Of a DNA stretch of 64,000 bases, positions 12,372 through 23,235 are shown in pieces (positions within the stretch are counted from its first letter, which is position 1; each line of letters starts with the position of its first letter). Origin of the DNA: Macrophomina tecta. Its lineage: Eukaryota; Ascomycota; Dothideomycetes; Botryosphaeriales; Botryosphaeriaceae. The position numbers and the translations under genes are program-made. The stretch spans positions 930,001 through 994,000 of the forward strand of contig JAKSGN010000021.1 in assembly GCA_024180945.1 (NCBI GenBank). The letters are read 5' to 3'. Under the pieces are notes generated by a model that saw nothing but the letters and a program-made list of their open reading frames with translations, ran no database searches and was not told the DNA's origin.

Positions 12372-14576
12372 TCAATACGAGATATTGAGCCCCCACATAT
12401 CTTGCGGTAATGGCTGGTCAGCGCCAGCAATTCCTTGGTCCATGGCGTGGAGCTCTGGGAAGGGCTCTGCGCCATCTAAATGATCGAAAGAGAAGGCCTC
12501 TCCGGACGAGACGCTAAAAAGCCCGATGCCGGCCAAGTATGGCATGTCGATTGCGCACGGGTCGGGATGAGGTCGCCACAACGGTAGTGGATTGGAGCCG
12601 GGAGTATTTACGGGGTGCACTCTGGATTTCGCTGTGCTGGCAGTGTCTAGAGCCGGGTCTAGCGGCCACAGAGCGGACGGCGAGGGGTATTCGGCTGCAG
12701 TTTCGGCAGGCAACCGGATTGGGGCCTTCGGAGAGGCGGCGTAAATGCCTGCATCATCATCATCATCATCGTCGGCCGAGGCAGCCCCCGCAACAAAGCT
12801 GCCTTCCGCAGCCTGGCCAGCGAGTGGCCCTGTTTCAGCCGCGCACGCCCGACCCGCCTCAGCCTTGGGAGACAAGACTTCTTTTTCGTACCGCTCAAAA
12901 AGGCGGCCCTGGCAAGCTCGGAGCATGTCTGGAATCTGCCTTCTCACGCGTTGTTCGACTTGGTAGACGTCGACCTCGCCTTCGAACGCTGCCCGCAGCT
13001 CTCTGTCGATCAGAGCCGGCAGGCGAGCTTCCTGCCAGCGCCAGTAACTCTGCAGGGTCTCTATTTCCGGCGAGTCTGCCGACGCGTGCTCGCAATCTGC
13101 AGGCGGTCAGCGGAGAAGCCGGTGCGAGGGCCGTGGTGGGGCACCAACATGGAGAAGGAGTGTCGGCATCCTCAGGCATCCGGAAGCATATGCGGTATAT
13201 CTTCCTCCACTTCTCCGCATCGCCGGCTTCCCCCTTCGCCCGCGTGCGGGCTTTTAGCTGGTTTACTTGGTCCGCATCCAAGCTCTCGCTGCCAGGCGGG
13301 CAGTCGAGCGCGGCACAACGGGTTGTTCTGGTCAAGTGCTCGATAAGAACACCACGCTCCTCGAATATCTCATGGCACACGGGGCACCTGAATCCCGAGA
13401 GCGTATGCGCACGATAGAGATGTTCTCTACATTCTAGTCAGCTACCATGATGGCGCGTCTGCGCAAGGATACGTTGGACACCGCGTACTTCAGTCGTGCT
13501 ATTGTGGCGAAGCCCGGGAAGACGCAGGAGGTGAGCTTGTTGTGGACTTTGGGCAACCGCTTGTAGAAAGGACAGGCGAAGTTCGGCTTGCCGGGCACGG
13601 CCTCGGCAGCGGTCGGGCTTTTTCTACGCTTTCGTCGCCCGTCGTCCTCTCCCCCCTCATCTCCAGACATACCATCGGCCTGGTCTGAGCTTCTGTTCCT
13701 CTTTCTCTTAGGCCTTGCATGGTCTGACCTGCTGGATCTCCCCGCGGCTCCCGAGTGCCGCTGATTGCCCTGTTGTTGAGCACCACTGGAGCCATCTGAA
13801 GCTTCTGGGCCGGGTTTGCCGCTTTCTGCTGCGACATGCTCGTGAAATCCGAACCCAGAGGCGCTGGTTTCACCGTAATATGGAGGTCTATTACTTTCCG
13901 CGCTGCTACCACGTTCCGCGATCGCCTCTGGCCATGTAGAGCATCCGGGTATCGGCGGGCATTCCTCTTCCAAGACTTGGCGAAATCTCTGGGCCAGGCC
14001 AAAGATGATATCTTCCTTCACCGAGGACAATGAATTAGCGGGAGGCGCGGGGTTGTTGCGCGATTGTTGGGTAGACATCGAGTGGCCATAGCGGGAGCCA
14101 GATTGAGCAGAGCTTGACGACTTGATTGATATGTCGTTGGCAGAAGATACGGTGGTCCGGCTCCAACCGGACGCGACGGAGGGCGCGGGTTTGGTTGGAA
14201 AGCTCGTCCCAGTATTCGTCTGGAAAAACCACGTGAAGTCGGTGTCGAGAATGGCGCGGAGAGAAACGCTGTCGGAGGCATGCCAATCTACGTTTTCGTG
14301 GCCGACGCCGTCGCCCCGGCCAGATGCTGAGTGGGAAGCTTCCTCCGTTTTCGACCAAGGGGGCGGCATGGCCGTTGACCATGCATTTTCGGGGGCGTCA
14401 ACAGCCGAAGCGGCAGCGCCAGATGTCGCTGGTGCTGCGGTTTCTTGAACATCTTCGGGGCTTTGATGGGGCAGCTTCAAGTTCGGAGGGGATGACATCA
14501 CGTTAGCAATGGGGCTGAGGTCTGGCTGCTTTCGCGAAAAGTGATGGCTGCGGGAGGAATTTGCAAAACGAAGCAC
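12372..14576 (-). CDS. fungal C2H2-type zinc-finger protein (FACPFYK family)
   Basis: Three exons: 14576-13489, 13426-13149 and 13096-12372. The introns are 62 and 52 nt, and the product is 696 aa. Residues 1 to about 330 are low-complexity Ser/Pro/Gly-rich with a basic KRKRNR/RRKRRK patch typical of nuclear import. The conserved core starts at about residue 333 with FACPFYKR, continues with a Cys near 351, then EHLYRAH (364-370, joined across intron 1) and CPVC...H...C at about 377-399. This pattern is shared by a large, uncharacterised fungal family with degenerate C2H2-like fingers. After it comes EKWRKIYRICF, also diagnostic, and PSPY, whose Tyr is restored only if intron 2 is spliced from the GTTGGT donor. 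The C-terminal exon has the conserved VEQRVRRQIPDML helix, an Asp run (GAT repeat near 12750-12776) and an acidic tail. An ATG at 14498 (MSSPPN) is an alternative start. Role is unknown; DNA or RNA binding is inferred. Confidence 0.88.
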
Positions 14577-14779
14577 TTCTCAAAGAGGGAGGAGGCAAGG
14601 GGTCGGCTATTTCGAAAATGAGCAGGTGGGGAGGACGGCAGAAGGGTCACGGCTGTGGCGGTATTTATTCATGAGGCTGCTCTGCGGTTAATGCCCACAC
14701 GCGCGAAAGGCCGGGGGCCCGCCCAGGGCAGCTTTCCCCGTGCAAGCCAGCCCGCCGCAACAAGCCCAATCACGACCCT

Positions 14780-16737
14780 CTACGCCTTGCCAGCCTTGCG
14801 CTCGCTAAACACCAACTGCAGCGGCGGCAGCGTCAGCGTCCAAGTATCCTTGATGCCCTTGATAAACGCTTCTCCGTCCTCGCCCGGGGCAAATCCAACA
14901 TCAAACTGCAGCGCGATCCGCGCCAACACGCTCTTCATCTCCCAGATGGCCAGCTGCTTGCCCACGCAGTGGTACATGCCGACCTGGAACGGGAAGAAGG
15001 CGGTGCGCTCCTTCACCATCTTCGCCTCCGGCGCGCCCGGCACCCACCGCTCCGGCACGAAGTCGTCCGCGCGCTCAAAGTACCGCTCGTCGCGCTGGAT
15101 CAGCCACTGCGGCTGCAGGACCACCGTGTCGCCGGGGATGTAGAGGTCGCCTTCTTCGTTTTTGCCGGCGGGGATGTGGAGGCCTTCCGGTGGCGTGACG
15201 CGCGGCTGGCCGGACGGGACGGGCGGTTGGAGGCGGAGGGTCTCGGTGATGATGGCCTCGACCAGGGGGACGCGGTCAACGGCTTCGTAGGTGAAGGACG
15301 CGGGGCCGTCGGCGAAGACGGCGTCAAGCTCGCTCTGCAAGGTTTTCATGATGTGAGGATGGATGCAGAGGTAGTAGAGGATGTTGACCATGGTGGCGGA
15401 AGAAGTGTCGCTGGGGTGTGGGATCCATTGTCAGCTCTGGCTGGGATAACAAGGCTTTGATAGAGACTGAGATTGGGAACGGGGTGTCCACTCACGCTCC
15501 GCCGATGACCAGGGCGCGGGAGTCATCGTCAAGGCCCGCTACTGTGTGCGCGGCGTAGGGCTGCTTCTCCTCGAAGGCTTTGATCAGCCAGGTGACGATG
15601 TCGGTTGGAGACTCCAGGCCTTGCCCTTGGGCGCTTAATGCCTGAATAAAGATTGCACATCTCAGCATGGCACTTGCCCAGCACTAAAACTACATGAGGG
15701 CATGACTTACTCTGCGTTTCTCGGCAACAAGATCTTTGCAGTACTTTGCGAACGGGCCCATCGGTCCCTCACCGCCTGGGAAGTGCGCCAGAAAGTTGCC
15801 AAGCCACGGCACCTGTCTCAACACTCCAAAGGATATCATCGCCTCCCGGAGGCCTTTGACTGCGGCATGTTCATGGGCAGAGCGGAGATTCCCAAAGTCC
15901 TTGCCGTAGCCGACCACGCCCATGATATCATAGGAGAGCCAGGAGATCCATTCAGTTGCGTCGACAGGTTTCCCGACCTGCTGAGGCGCGGAAAGACGGT
16001 CCAAGAAAAGGCTGATCATGGATTGCATTGGTGCGTCGTACTTGGCCGTTTCTGCATACTGACATTAGTGATATGGCTCTGAAGCAGCAGGCCTGTGGCG
16101 GTCAACTGACGCCGCAGGGTCAAAGATATGTCCCAAGCTCTTCTCCGCTTGCGGTGGTCTTCGAAGTCGGTAGTGAAGGCCAATCCCTGGCGTTCCATCT
16201 TCCTGTCAGACATGGAGTAGAAAGGGGACTTGCGGCAAGTGATCAAGTCGTTGAGCGGCGAGATTCGGGCAACGGACAGCTCGCGTGGGCCTGATTGGAT
16301 CAGTCTCTGCCGACGTTAGGGAGGACGGGTACACGATTACCTGTTCGGACAACATCCCCGTACTGCTTATGCAGCTTTTCGATCTCCAAGTGATACTGCA
16401 GGTTCCGCGAAAGGTATACACTGTGGAACTTGGACATTTTGGCGCCGAGCGGCCCGGGAAACTTGCGCAAGCGATGGAAGAAAACACGGTAGATGAGGGT
16501 AGATGCCGTCAGGCTGAGGAGGAATCCGACAGCGGAGACGGCAACAGTCGCTGCGGCATCGGCTTTGGTAGCGTTGGACAACTGGATATCCGCATAGAAA
16601 AGCGCAAGCGCGAGGGTCAAGAGACAGCCCAGAGTCTGCGGAACGACAAGGTCAAGCTCCCCCAGCTGAGTGAAGCCGTGGAAGGCCACGCCCAACGCGG
16701 CCGAAGTGAGCCAGGTTGCAACACCTGTATGCCCCAT
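14780..16737 (-). CDS. cytochrome P450 monooxygenase with multi-pass N-terminus
   Basis: Haem-thiolate monooxygenase, probably in the ER membrane and fed by the general P450 reductase. Five exons: 16737-16341, 16290-16111, 16051-15711, 15641-15496 and 15410-14780. The introns are 50, 59, 69 and 85 nt, and the product is 564 aa. The ATG at 16737 begins three hydrophobic segments within the first 90 residues, an arrangement seen in some fungal secondary-metabolism P450s related to tryprostatin B 6-hydroxylase. All P450 signatures are present: FPGP hinge, VRTGPREL, I-helix GGADTS (about 353-358), K-helix ETLR (411-414), PERW, and haem loop FPFQVGMYHCVG with the ligand Cys at about 503. The reading frame is open 145 codons upstream of this ATG, but that part resembles nothing. 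The same-strand MDR reductase 770 bp upstream may act with it, which is inference from position only. Substrate unknown. Confidence 0.93.
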
Positions 16738-17508
16738 ACTAGTAGAAATCGAGCGGGAAAGACTGACGAGCCTCTCCCTGAGGGCGGAGGTATTGGTCCC
16801 CCGTTTTATAGCCCAGCTTTGCCCTTGGCGATGCGCCAGGGTCGGGCGTGTTTGCCGAGAACGACCTGCTCGAAGCGTCTGCCAACTCCACAATAGATTC
16901 GCTAGCGGACGCGGCAGAGAGGACCCCGCCTCAATGTGCACTCCACTCCTCTCCGATCTTCTTAAACGGTGCCTGTTCGGGTTGCTTACACGAGCGAGGT
17001 GCATAGAGACGCAGAGTTTCAGCCCCCAAATGACGACTTGGTTTAAGCGTCCGACATTAGTGTTCCGGGCGCTACCATCTGGGCCAATGGAAGCTGACGG
17101 CAGAGAATTTCCTGGTAGGATTGTGGCAACGGTATTTAGATAAGAATAACGCAATGCCGGGCGCTTGTCCAATGAGACTGAAGGTAACGTTATAACTCCC
17201 TCGCAGCTTACAGAAAAGTTCCGGTGCGGGGCGGGGGTCTCCAGGGTTGCTCTCCTTCCCCAGCTCTGCTCCTACAAAGGAATTCAGCTTTGCAATACGC
17301 ATGGCCAATATGTGAAAGTTGTTGGCCGCCGTAGGACGATGGCGAGCCCCGAAGGAAGAAACGGCCGAGTATCCGCAACCTGCAATAGGAAGACTGAGAT
17401 TCACGAGGAAGAGCCTGGACAATCGTGGGATTCAAGAATGAACAGAACGCGAAGGAACCAGAGTCTTCATCGGAAAGGTCCCTCGGGGGTGCAGACCTAC
17501 CTACTCCG
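16738..17508. other. interval between P450 and reductase genes
   Basis: About 770 bp holding the P450 promoter and the 3' end of the reductase gene. No additional gene is supported. The open frames here lack domains. Confidence 0.5.
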
Positions 17509-18573
17509 CTACAACAGCTTCGTTATCAGCTTGCCCTTGTTCGCGCCATCGAACAACCTCATCCACGTCTCCGGCACGCCTTCAATCCCGGTCTCGACCA
17601 CCGTCTCGCTCTCCTCGCCCAGCACAATCTTCCCGTCCTGCACCGCCTTCACCAACTCCGCAATCGCCCGCGGAATCTCCTCCATGTAGTCCAGCAGAAT
17701 CAGCCCCTTCAACTGCAACCGCATGCTAATCACCTGAAACCAATTCCGCAGCCCCATCGGCGCCGTCGAGTTATACGTCGAAATGGCACCGCACACGGCA
17801 ACAACGCCGCCCTTCTTCATGCGGCCCAGCATCGCGTCCAGCACCTCGCCGCCCACGTTGTCGAAATACACGTCGACCTCGCCCTCGGTCGCGGCGCGCA
17901 GATCCGCCAGGAACGAGGGGCTCTTGTAATTGACGCACGCATCCGCGCCCAGCCCGCGCCGCACCCACGCGCATTTCTCCTCGCCGCCCGCGATGCCCAC
18001 GACGCGCGCGCAGCCCAGCAGCCGCTTTGCGATCTGCACGACCATGCCGCCCGTCGCGCCCGCCGCGCCCGACACGACGAGCGTGTGCTCGGGCCGGGCC
18101 CGCGCCACCTCGACGACGCCGTAGTACGCCGTCAGGCCGGGCGCGCCCAGCGCGCCGAGGAAGTGCGTGACGGGGATGCCGGGGATGCCGGCGTCCAGCA
18201 CCTGGCAGGCGGCGGCGTCGAGCACGACGTGCTCGCTCCAGAGCCCGAGGTGCAGGCTCATGGCCGTCTGGCCGACGGCGATCGCGGGCGCGCGCGAAGC
18301 CAGCACCTCGACGATGACGCCGGCGCGGAAGGGCGAGCCGATGGGCACCGTCGGGACGTACATGCGCTCCGGCGGGATGAAGTTCTGGATGAAGCCGCGC
18401 TGGCCCGGGTCGTTGGAGATGTACTTCACGCGCCCCAGCACCTGGCCGTCTTGGAGGGCGGGCAGGTCGGCGGTGATGAGGGTGAAGGTGGAGGATGGCC
18501 CTGAGAGGACGGGGGCGCCGTTGGGCTCGTTGGCAAGGATCCATTGGCGGGTAGAGGTTGGGATGGAGGCCAT
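17509..18573 (-). CDS. NADPH-dependent MDR oxidoreductase, alkenal/one reductase (leukotriene B4 dehydrogenase-like) family
   Basis: Zinc-independent medium-chain reductase that would reduce the C=C bond of alpha,beta-unsaturated carbonyls with NAD(P)H. Intronless, 354 aa, close to the usual length of about 340-350. The start at 18573 (MASIPTSTRQWILAN) aligns with the family. The frame is open 22 codons upstream, but that extension is atypical. The N-terminal GroES-like half includes YISNDPGQRGFI, a close variant of the family's YxSxDPxxR signature. The Rossmann half has the dinucleotide loop GAAGATGG at 169-176, then VVGIAGGEEKC and the VDVYFDNVGGEVLDAML block characteristic of this family. 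The zinc ligands of true alcohol dehydrogenases are absent. Codon use is strongly GC3-biased, more so than in the flanking P450. It could serve in detoxifying lipid-derived enals or tailor a metabolite made by the neighbouring P450; the sequence does not decide. Confidence 0.93.
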   Translation of the reverse strand: MASIPTSTRQWILANEPNGAPVLSGPSSTFTLITADLPALQDGQVLGRVKYISNDPGQRGFIQNFIPPERMYVPTVPIGSPFRAGVIVEVLASRAPAIAVGQTAMSLHLGLWSEHVVLDAAACQVLDAGIPGIPVTHFLGALGAPGLTAYYGVVEVARARPEHTLVVSGAAGATGGMVVQIAKRLLGCARVVGIAGGEEKCAWVRRGLGADACVNYKSPSFLADLRAATEGEVDVYFDNVGGEVLDAMLGRMKKGGVVAVCGAISTYNSTAPMGLRNWFQVISMRLQLKGLILLDYMEEIPRAIAELVKAVQDGKIVLGEESETVVETGIEGVPETWMRLFDGANKGKLITKLL

Positions 18574-21500
18574 TTTGGTAGGATTGAGGGATGGGTTTGG
18601 GCGGTGTGGAACGAGAGGGCGAGTAGACAGGCCATACACGCTCTAAATAAGGTAAAAGGACTGGTGTTTTTTCTGGCCCCCATCGTGGGGATGGAGACGA
18701 AAAAGGAAATCAACCCGGACAAGAGGCCGCTAAAGTCCAAGTCGGGCCTTCTTGAACGATTCTAGGGACGGTGAACGATTGAAACAGAGCAAAGCTCCCG
18801 TGGCTATGGGTCTGATGGCAGGCCGAGACTGGACGAGGGCTATTTCCAGAAGATTTGCAACCTGGCATCCTCGTGGGGGCTGGAGTATCAGTCCGGGCTT
18901 TGACGCTACCATGATTTGTTCTCGGATCCTCGCATCCAGATAACTGCTTACAATGACCGCATGCCATTCTTGGCTCTTGGCTCTGTCTGCGTCAAGCCAA
19001 ATCAGTCAATAGTGACTCAACGCTGAAGGGAGCAATCAGAAACCAAGATTGCGAAGATGTGACTGACCTTATGGACGTATAAGCATCTCAAGTAGTTTCA
19101 CACGCTAGAGTTCGGACAGACAACCAGGGCATGGAAAGCCACTTTTCCAGCAACGCTGGATCTGATGAGTATCTGCAAAGTTGGCTGGGACGATCCAATA
19201 CTATGTGATGGATTCGCCCTTCGCTTATTCATTGCTGGCCTTGGGTCGAACTGGATGGAGCTTCAGTGATCGCTGTCCCTGGAGGACGTGGCTTCTCGGA
19301 AAACTTTGCCGGGATCTAAATCATCAGCATTTCATCCAAAACCGCGCAGTGATGTTGGCAAAGTGAAGAACTCTGCCCGGTGCATAAGTCACGGATTGTT
19401 CACGTCAAGCCGCGTTCGTTGGTCCCAAGGCCATCGGCCGCCATGGTCTTGACATTTCTGCAGGCCCGGTCATCGATGGATGGGTTACAGAGCGGGAGCA
19501 CATGTGGAGATCTCACAACGGCAGAGACTGCAGCGAGAGGTTGATATTCCAGGGATGATCAGGACAGGCGTGCGTGCCTCGCGTTGCTGGAATTGGAACC
19601 CCATCCAGTACTCGTGTTTTCGCCCGACTCGTTGTCTGGTCCCACTTCCAACACCATTCGCGTTCTTTCATTGATACCGACACTTGATAGACCAATAACA
19701 TCCCATGTAGCCCAGCCTCTCCCAGTGCTTTGGAAAGTTGGAAACGTATAGAGGAGTATGGTTCTGGCGGGCCCATGTCATCTGGGTCTCGCTAAGTTCG
19801 GGTTCCAAGTTCTCTACAATTCTTGAGTTTCGTAGTGCAAGTAAGCGCCGGATGCTTCTCCGGTCTGCTTGAAGCTCGGTAGATGGCTGTGGGTAAATTC
19901 GCTGAAGAGGAGAAGCCAATGTATCCACTCGTTTGTAGAGCCTTTCATGTGCGCATATGATTGTCAGTTGCCTACCGTCAGACACAGTGGCTTGCAGACT
20001 GTGTGAGGAGCGGCCGAACTAAGCCATGTAGCCCAGCAGGTCAGGTTGGCCAAGAGCTGCGATGTACTATTCCACGCAAGCCGGTGTGCCCATCGTCTAG
20101 ATTGCTGAAACAGCCCCGACCCAGACTCTGGTCTGGACACTAGTGTGCAGCCTTGAACGTATCAAACATTGACATCAACCTGGGAGGCGGGAAGGGAAGG
20201 AGGAACGTCGTCACAGTCAGCGTGTACAGAACAGGAGTATAATCAGGCCGCCATGGGACGTTTCCCCGGGATGCAGTGGAGAGCGTTCGACTGGTTTGTC
20301 AGAGAAGACGTGCGCACGTATACGCGAGAGGGTTCAGGAGCGCAAAATTGGCGATTGGTGTATAGGCTGGAGGCGGTGCAGTCAGACGAGGAAGTTGGAG
20401 ATGGCACGGAGGCCCAGGATGCGGGTGTCCCAGCGATGCACTCGGGATGCACCAGGTAGCAAGGACGGCCACAGCCCAACAAGACAGGCGTTGCGCTGAG
20501 AAGACGGCCAACACCGGAGGCTGATGGGATCCGGGACGGAGATTGGGCCGGGGGAAAGCGAGAATTATCAGTGCTGAGGAGCTGAGGATCAGGACGGTGT
20601 GACTTGGGCACTTGGACACGGCGGCTTTTGGAGAGCCGGGCGGGCGAAAGTGTCGAGGCCCAACAGCAGCTGGCAGCGTGGTTGAGCGAAGGATGCATAT
20701 TTGTAGACACGGGGACGAGGCTGAGGCAGCGGCTCGGGAGAGATTGGGTTTGTTGAGGACCAGGCGAGTTGCATGTGAGATGGTTTGTGGGCCACATGCC
20801 GCATCGAGCGATAAGGAGCAGCGTCAACGGCGCATTCCGGGCGGATACAGGGGGCTGAGAGGTGGTCCATCGGGCGTGGTTAATTGCGCGGGAGGGTGCA
20901 AGGCGTGGTGTTGCCGCTGCGAGGAACCGACACGCCCTTCTCCGAGCTGAAGCGAGGGAGGGAGCTGGAGCACCGTGGGCTGCAGCCGGAAAGGGAGGGC
21001 GACTCCGTTCCACCAACGACACCGTCCCGACCGGCCGCCCTCCCGCCTAGCGCGTGCACGTGGCGCCCGACAGCGAGAAGTGGGCGGTCGTTGTCGGCGG
21101 GCTGGCAGCACGACGGCTCAGTTGTTGGCGGCCGACAGCCGGGGGGGCAGCACTGCCATCCGCCCTCCACCTGCTTGTTGACCGCCTTCACGTGACCGCC
21201 CGGGGCATGCGCGGATGGGCGCCAGGCAGAGGCAGAGGCAGAGCAGCCAATCAGGCGGCGGCCTTTCTTGTGCCATCGCGGGGGGAGCGGCCAGTGACGT
21301 ACGCCCGCTCTCCGGCCCTCCTCCCCCTCCACCCTCCGCCACCACTGCGCGTGCCTCTCCGACCAGCCGACCGCAAGGCCCGGGAATTCTAGGAACCGTG
21401 CCACGGCGGGCCGAGGATGCTGCCAACCGGTACGTACCCCAACGGCCATTGGCTCGCCGAACAAGCTTCACGCTGCTGCGTCTCGCAGCCTGCTTGCTTT

Positions 21501-22086
21501 CCCCGCATTCTGCTGCGAGAGGGGAATCCAAGCCAGCCTGCCTGCCTGCCTACCGCCTCCGCCGCCTGCTTTGTTCTCCGCGTCCCTCCTCGCCCGCTGC
21601 TGCTTCTGCGCACTCGCCGCTCGCCGTCGCTTTCACTCATCCCGCTGTTGACCACGCTTCCTGCGCTGTGACCCAGCCTTGGCCCTGCAAGCCACCAGTG
21701 GTACGCGCTCCCGCGATCTGACCCAGCACCCTGCGCCTGCTCGCTCTGCCTGCCCTTCACGGGTGTATCCGGAGCCCTCACTGACTGACTTCTGCCCGTC
21801 GTCTTTACCGAGCTATCCGATATTGGTGAAGCTCTTATATCCCACCCCGTCCCTGCATCCTCGCGCCCTGCTTACTCAACCCCCAACGCCCGCTGCCGGA
21901 GAGTACGTACCGAAGCTTTGGTGCTGATCGCGCCTCGGTGACCCAGGCAGCTCCTCCCGCCCGAACTTCAACCTCTCTGCGCCCGCCAACGTCTTGTCTG
22001 CCTCTCTCCACCTGCCCTGCGTGATAGTTCTGCCCGGCCGTCACCCGCTCCCTTAGTCACTTCGGGCTCCCAGCACTCTGCCCACC
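18574..22086. other. intergenic region ahead of the mitochondrial carrier
   Basis: About 3.5 kb. I see no gene with a recognisable domain. A 259-aa minus frame (20243-21022) and a 194-aa minus frame (20880-21464) overlap several plus frames and look like chance. The last 700 bp are pyrimidine-rich on the + strand and are probably the promoter and 5' leader of the carrier gene. Confidence 0.5.
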
Positions 22087-23235
22087 ATGTCGTCCGGCTC
22101 CTCCATCCTCGATGCCGCAAGGCGCCAGACCTCGGCCGCCATGAGCAGCGCCAAAGAAGCCGCGTCCGAAAGCCCCACTGCCATGAAGAACGCCGCCGAG
22201 AATCCGAGCAAAGCTACGACCGACTTCCTGCACACTCCTGCCATGCGCGCCGCCCTGCCGTTCATCAACGGCGGCCTGGCCGGCATGACTGCGACCACGG
22301 TCATTCAGCCGGTCGACATGATCAAAGTTCGCCTGCAACTGGCAGGCGAGGGCGTCAAGACTGGCCCGAAGCCCACCCCGCTTTCCGTCACCAGAGACGT
22401 GATAGCCGCGGGCAAGGTGCTCGACCTCTACACTGGCCTCTCCGCCGGCCTTCTCCGCCAGGCCGTCTACACCACTGCGCGCCTGGGCTTCTTCGACACG
22501 TTCATGAAGACGCTGACCAAGCGGGCGGAGAGCAAAGGCAGCAAGATCGGGTTTGCGGAGCGTGCAGGCGCAGGCCTGACCGCAGGCGGACTCGCGGCCA
22601 TGGTGGGCAACCCGGCCGACCTCGCGCTCATCCGCATGCAGAGCGACGGCCTGAAGCCGCCAGCCGAACGCGCAAACTACAAGTCCGTCATCGACGCGCT
22701 TGCGCGCATCTCCAAGAACGAGGGCATCACTGCGCTCTGGGCCGGCTGCTACCCGACCGTCGTGCGCGCAATGGCTCTCAACTTCGGCCAGCTCGCCTTC
22801 TTCTCCGAGGCCAAGAACCAGCTGAAGGAGACCAGCCTGTCGCCGCGCACCCAGACTCTGACCGCCTCCGCCATCGCCGGCTTCTTCGCCTCCTTCTTCA
22901 GCCTGCCCTTCGACTTCGTCAAGACGCGCTTGCAGAAGCAGACAAAGCGCCCCGACGGCACGCTGCCTTATCGCGGCATGGCCGACTGCTTCAAGAAGGT
23001 CGCCCGCGACGAGGGCCTGCTGAGGTTCTACCGTGGCTTCGGAACCTACTACGTGCGCATTGCGCCTCACGCGTAAGTTTTCACCCGTCACCTCTCCGCA
23101 TCATCTCCCTGCCGGCCCCTTGCGCACATGTACTTCTTCCGCGTGCTCGGTAGATAGATCAAGCGGGCTAACGGAACATCAACCAGCATGGTGACGCTGA
23201 TCGTTGCCGATTGGCTCGGATTCATCACAAAGTAA
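22087..23235 (+). CDS. mitochondrial 2-oxoglutarate/malate carrier (SLC25 family)
   Basis: Inner-membrane exchanger of 2-oxoglutarate for malate or other dicarboxylates, used in the malate-aspartate shuttle. Two exons, 22087-23072 and 23187-23235, are separated by a 114-nt intron, and the product is 344 aa. The last exon supplies AMVTLIVADWLGFITK, which completes transmembrane helix 6; without splicing the protein would stop after HA. Three SLC25 repeats are visible with signature motifs PVDMIKVRLQ, PADLALIRMQ and PFDFVKTRLQ. The Leu-Ala-Leu-Ile version of the second motif is typical of the oxoglutarate carrier group rather than the closely related dicarboxylate carrier. The N-terminus has about 50 extra Ala/Ser-rich residues compared with animal homologues, which may be a fungal lineage trait. 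There are no operon-like neighbours. Confidence 0.93.

Noticed and set aside
17771..18544. 257-aa minus frame and 359-aa plus frame over the MDR reductase
   Set aside because: They are Arg/His-rich shadows caused by the GC3 bias of the reductase gene.
14780..18573. Idea of a full secondary-metabolite cluster
   Set aside because: No polyketide synthase, peptide synthetase, terpene synthase or pathway regulator was found in the window. Only a two-gene association remains possible.
20243..21464. 259-aa and 194-aa minus-strand frames upstream of the carrier gene
   Set aside because: Composition is Pro/Ser/Arg-rich as expected from random GC-rich DNA. They overlap several frames on the other strand and no motif is recognised.
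22057..23091. 344-aa minus-strand open frame opposite the carrier gene
   Set aside because: It is the antisense shadow of the mitochondrial carrier, whose + strand carries all SLC25 motifs.
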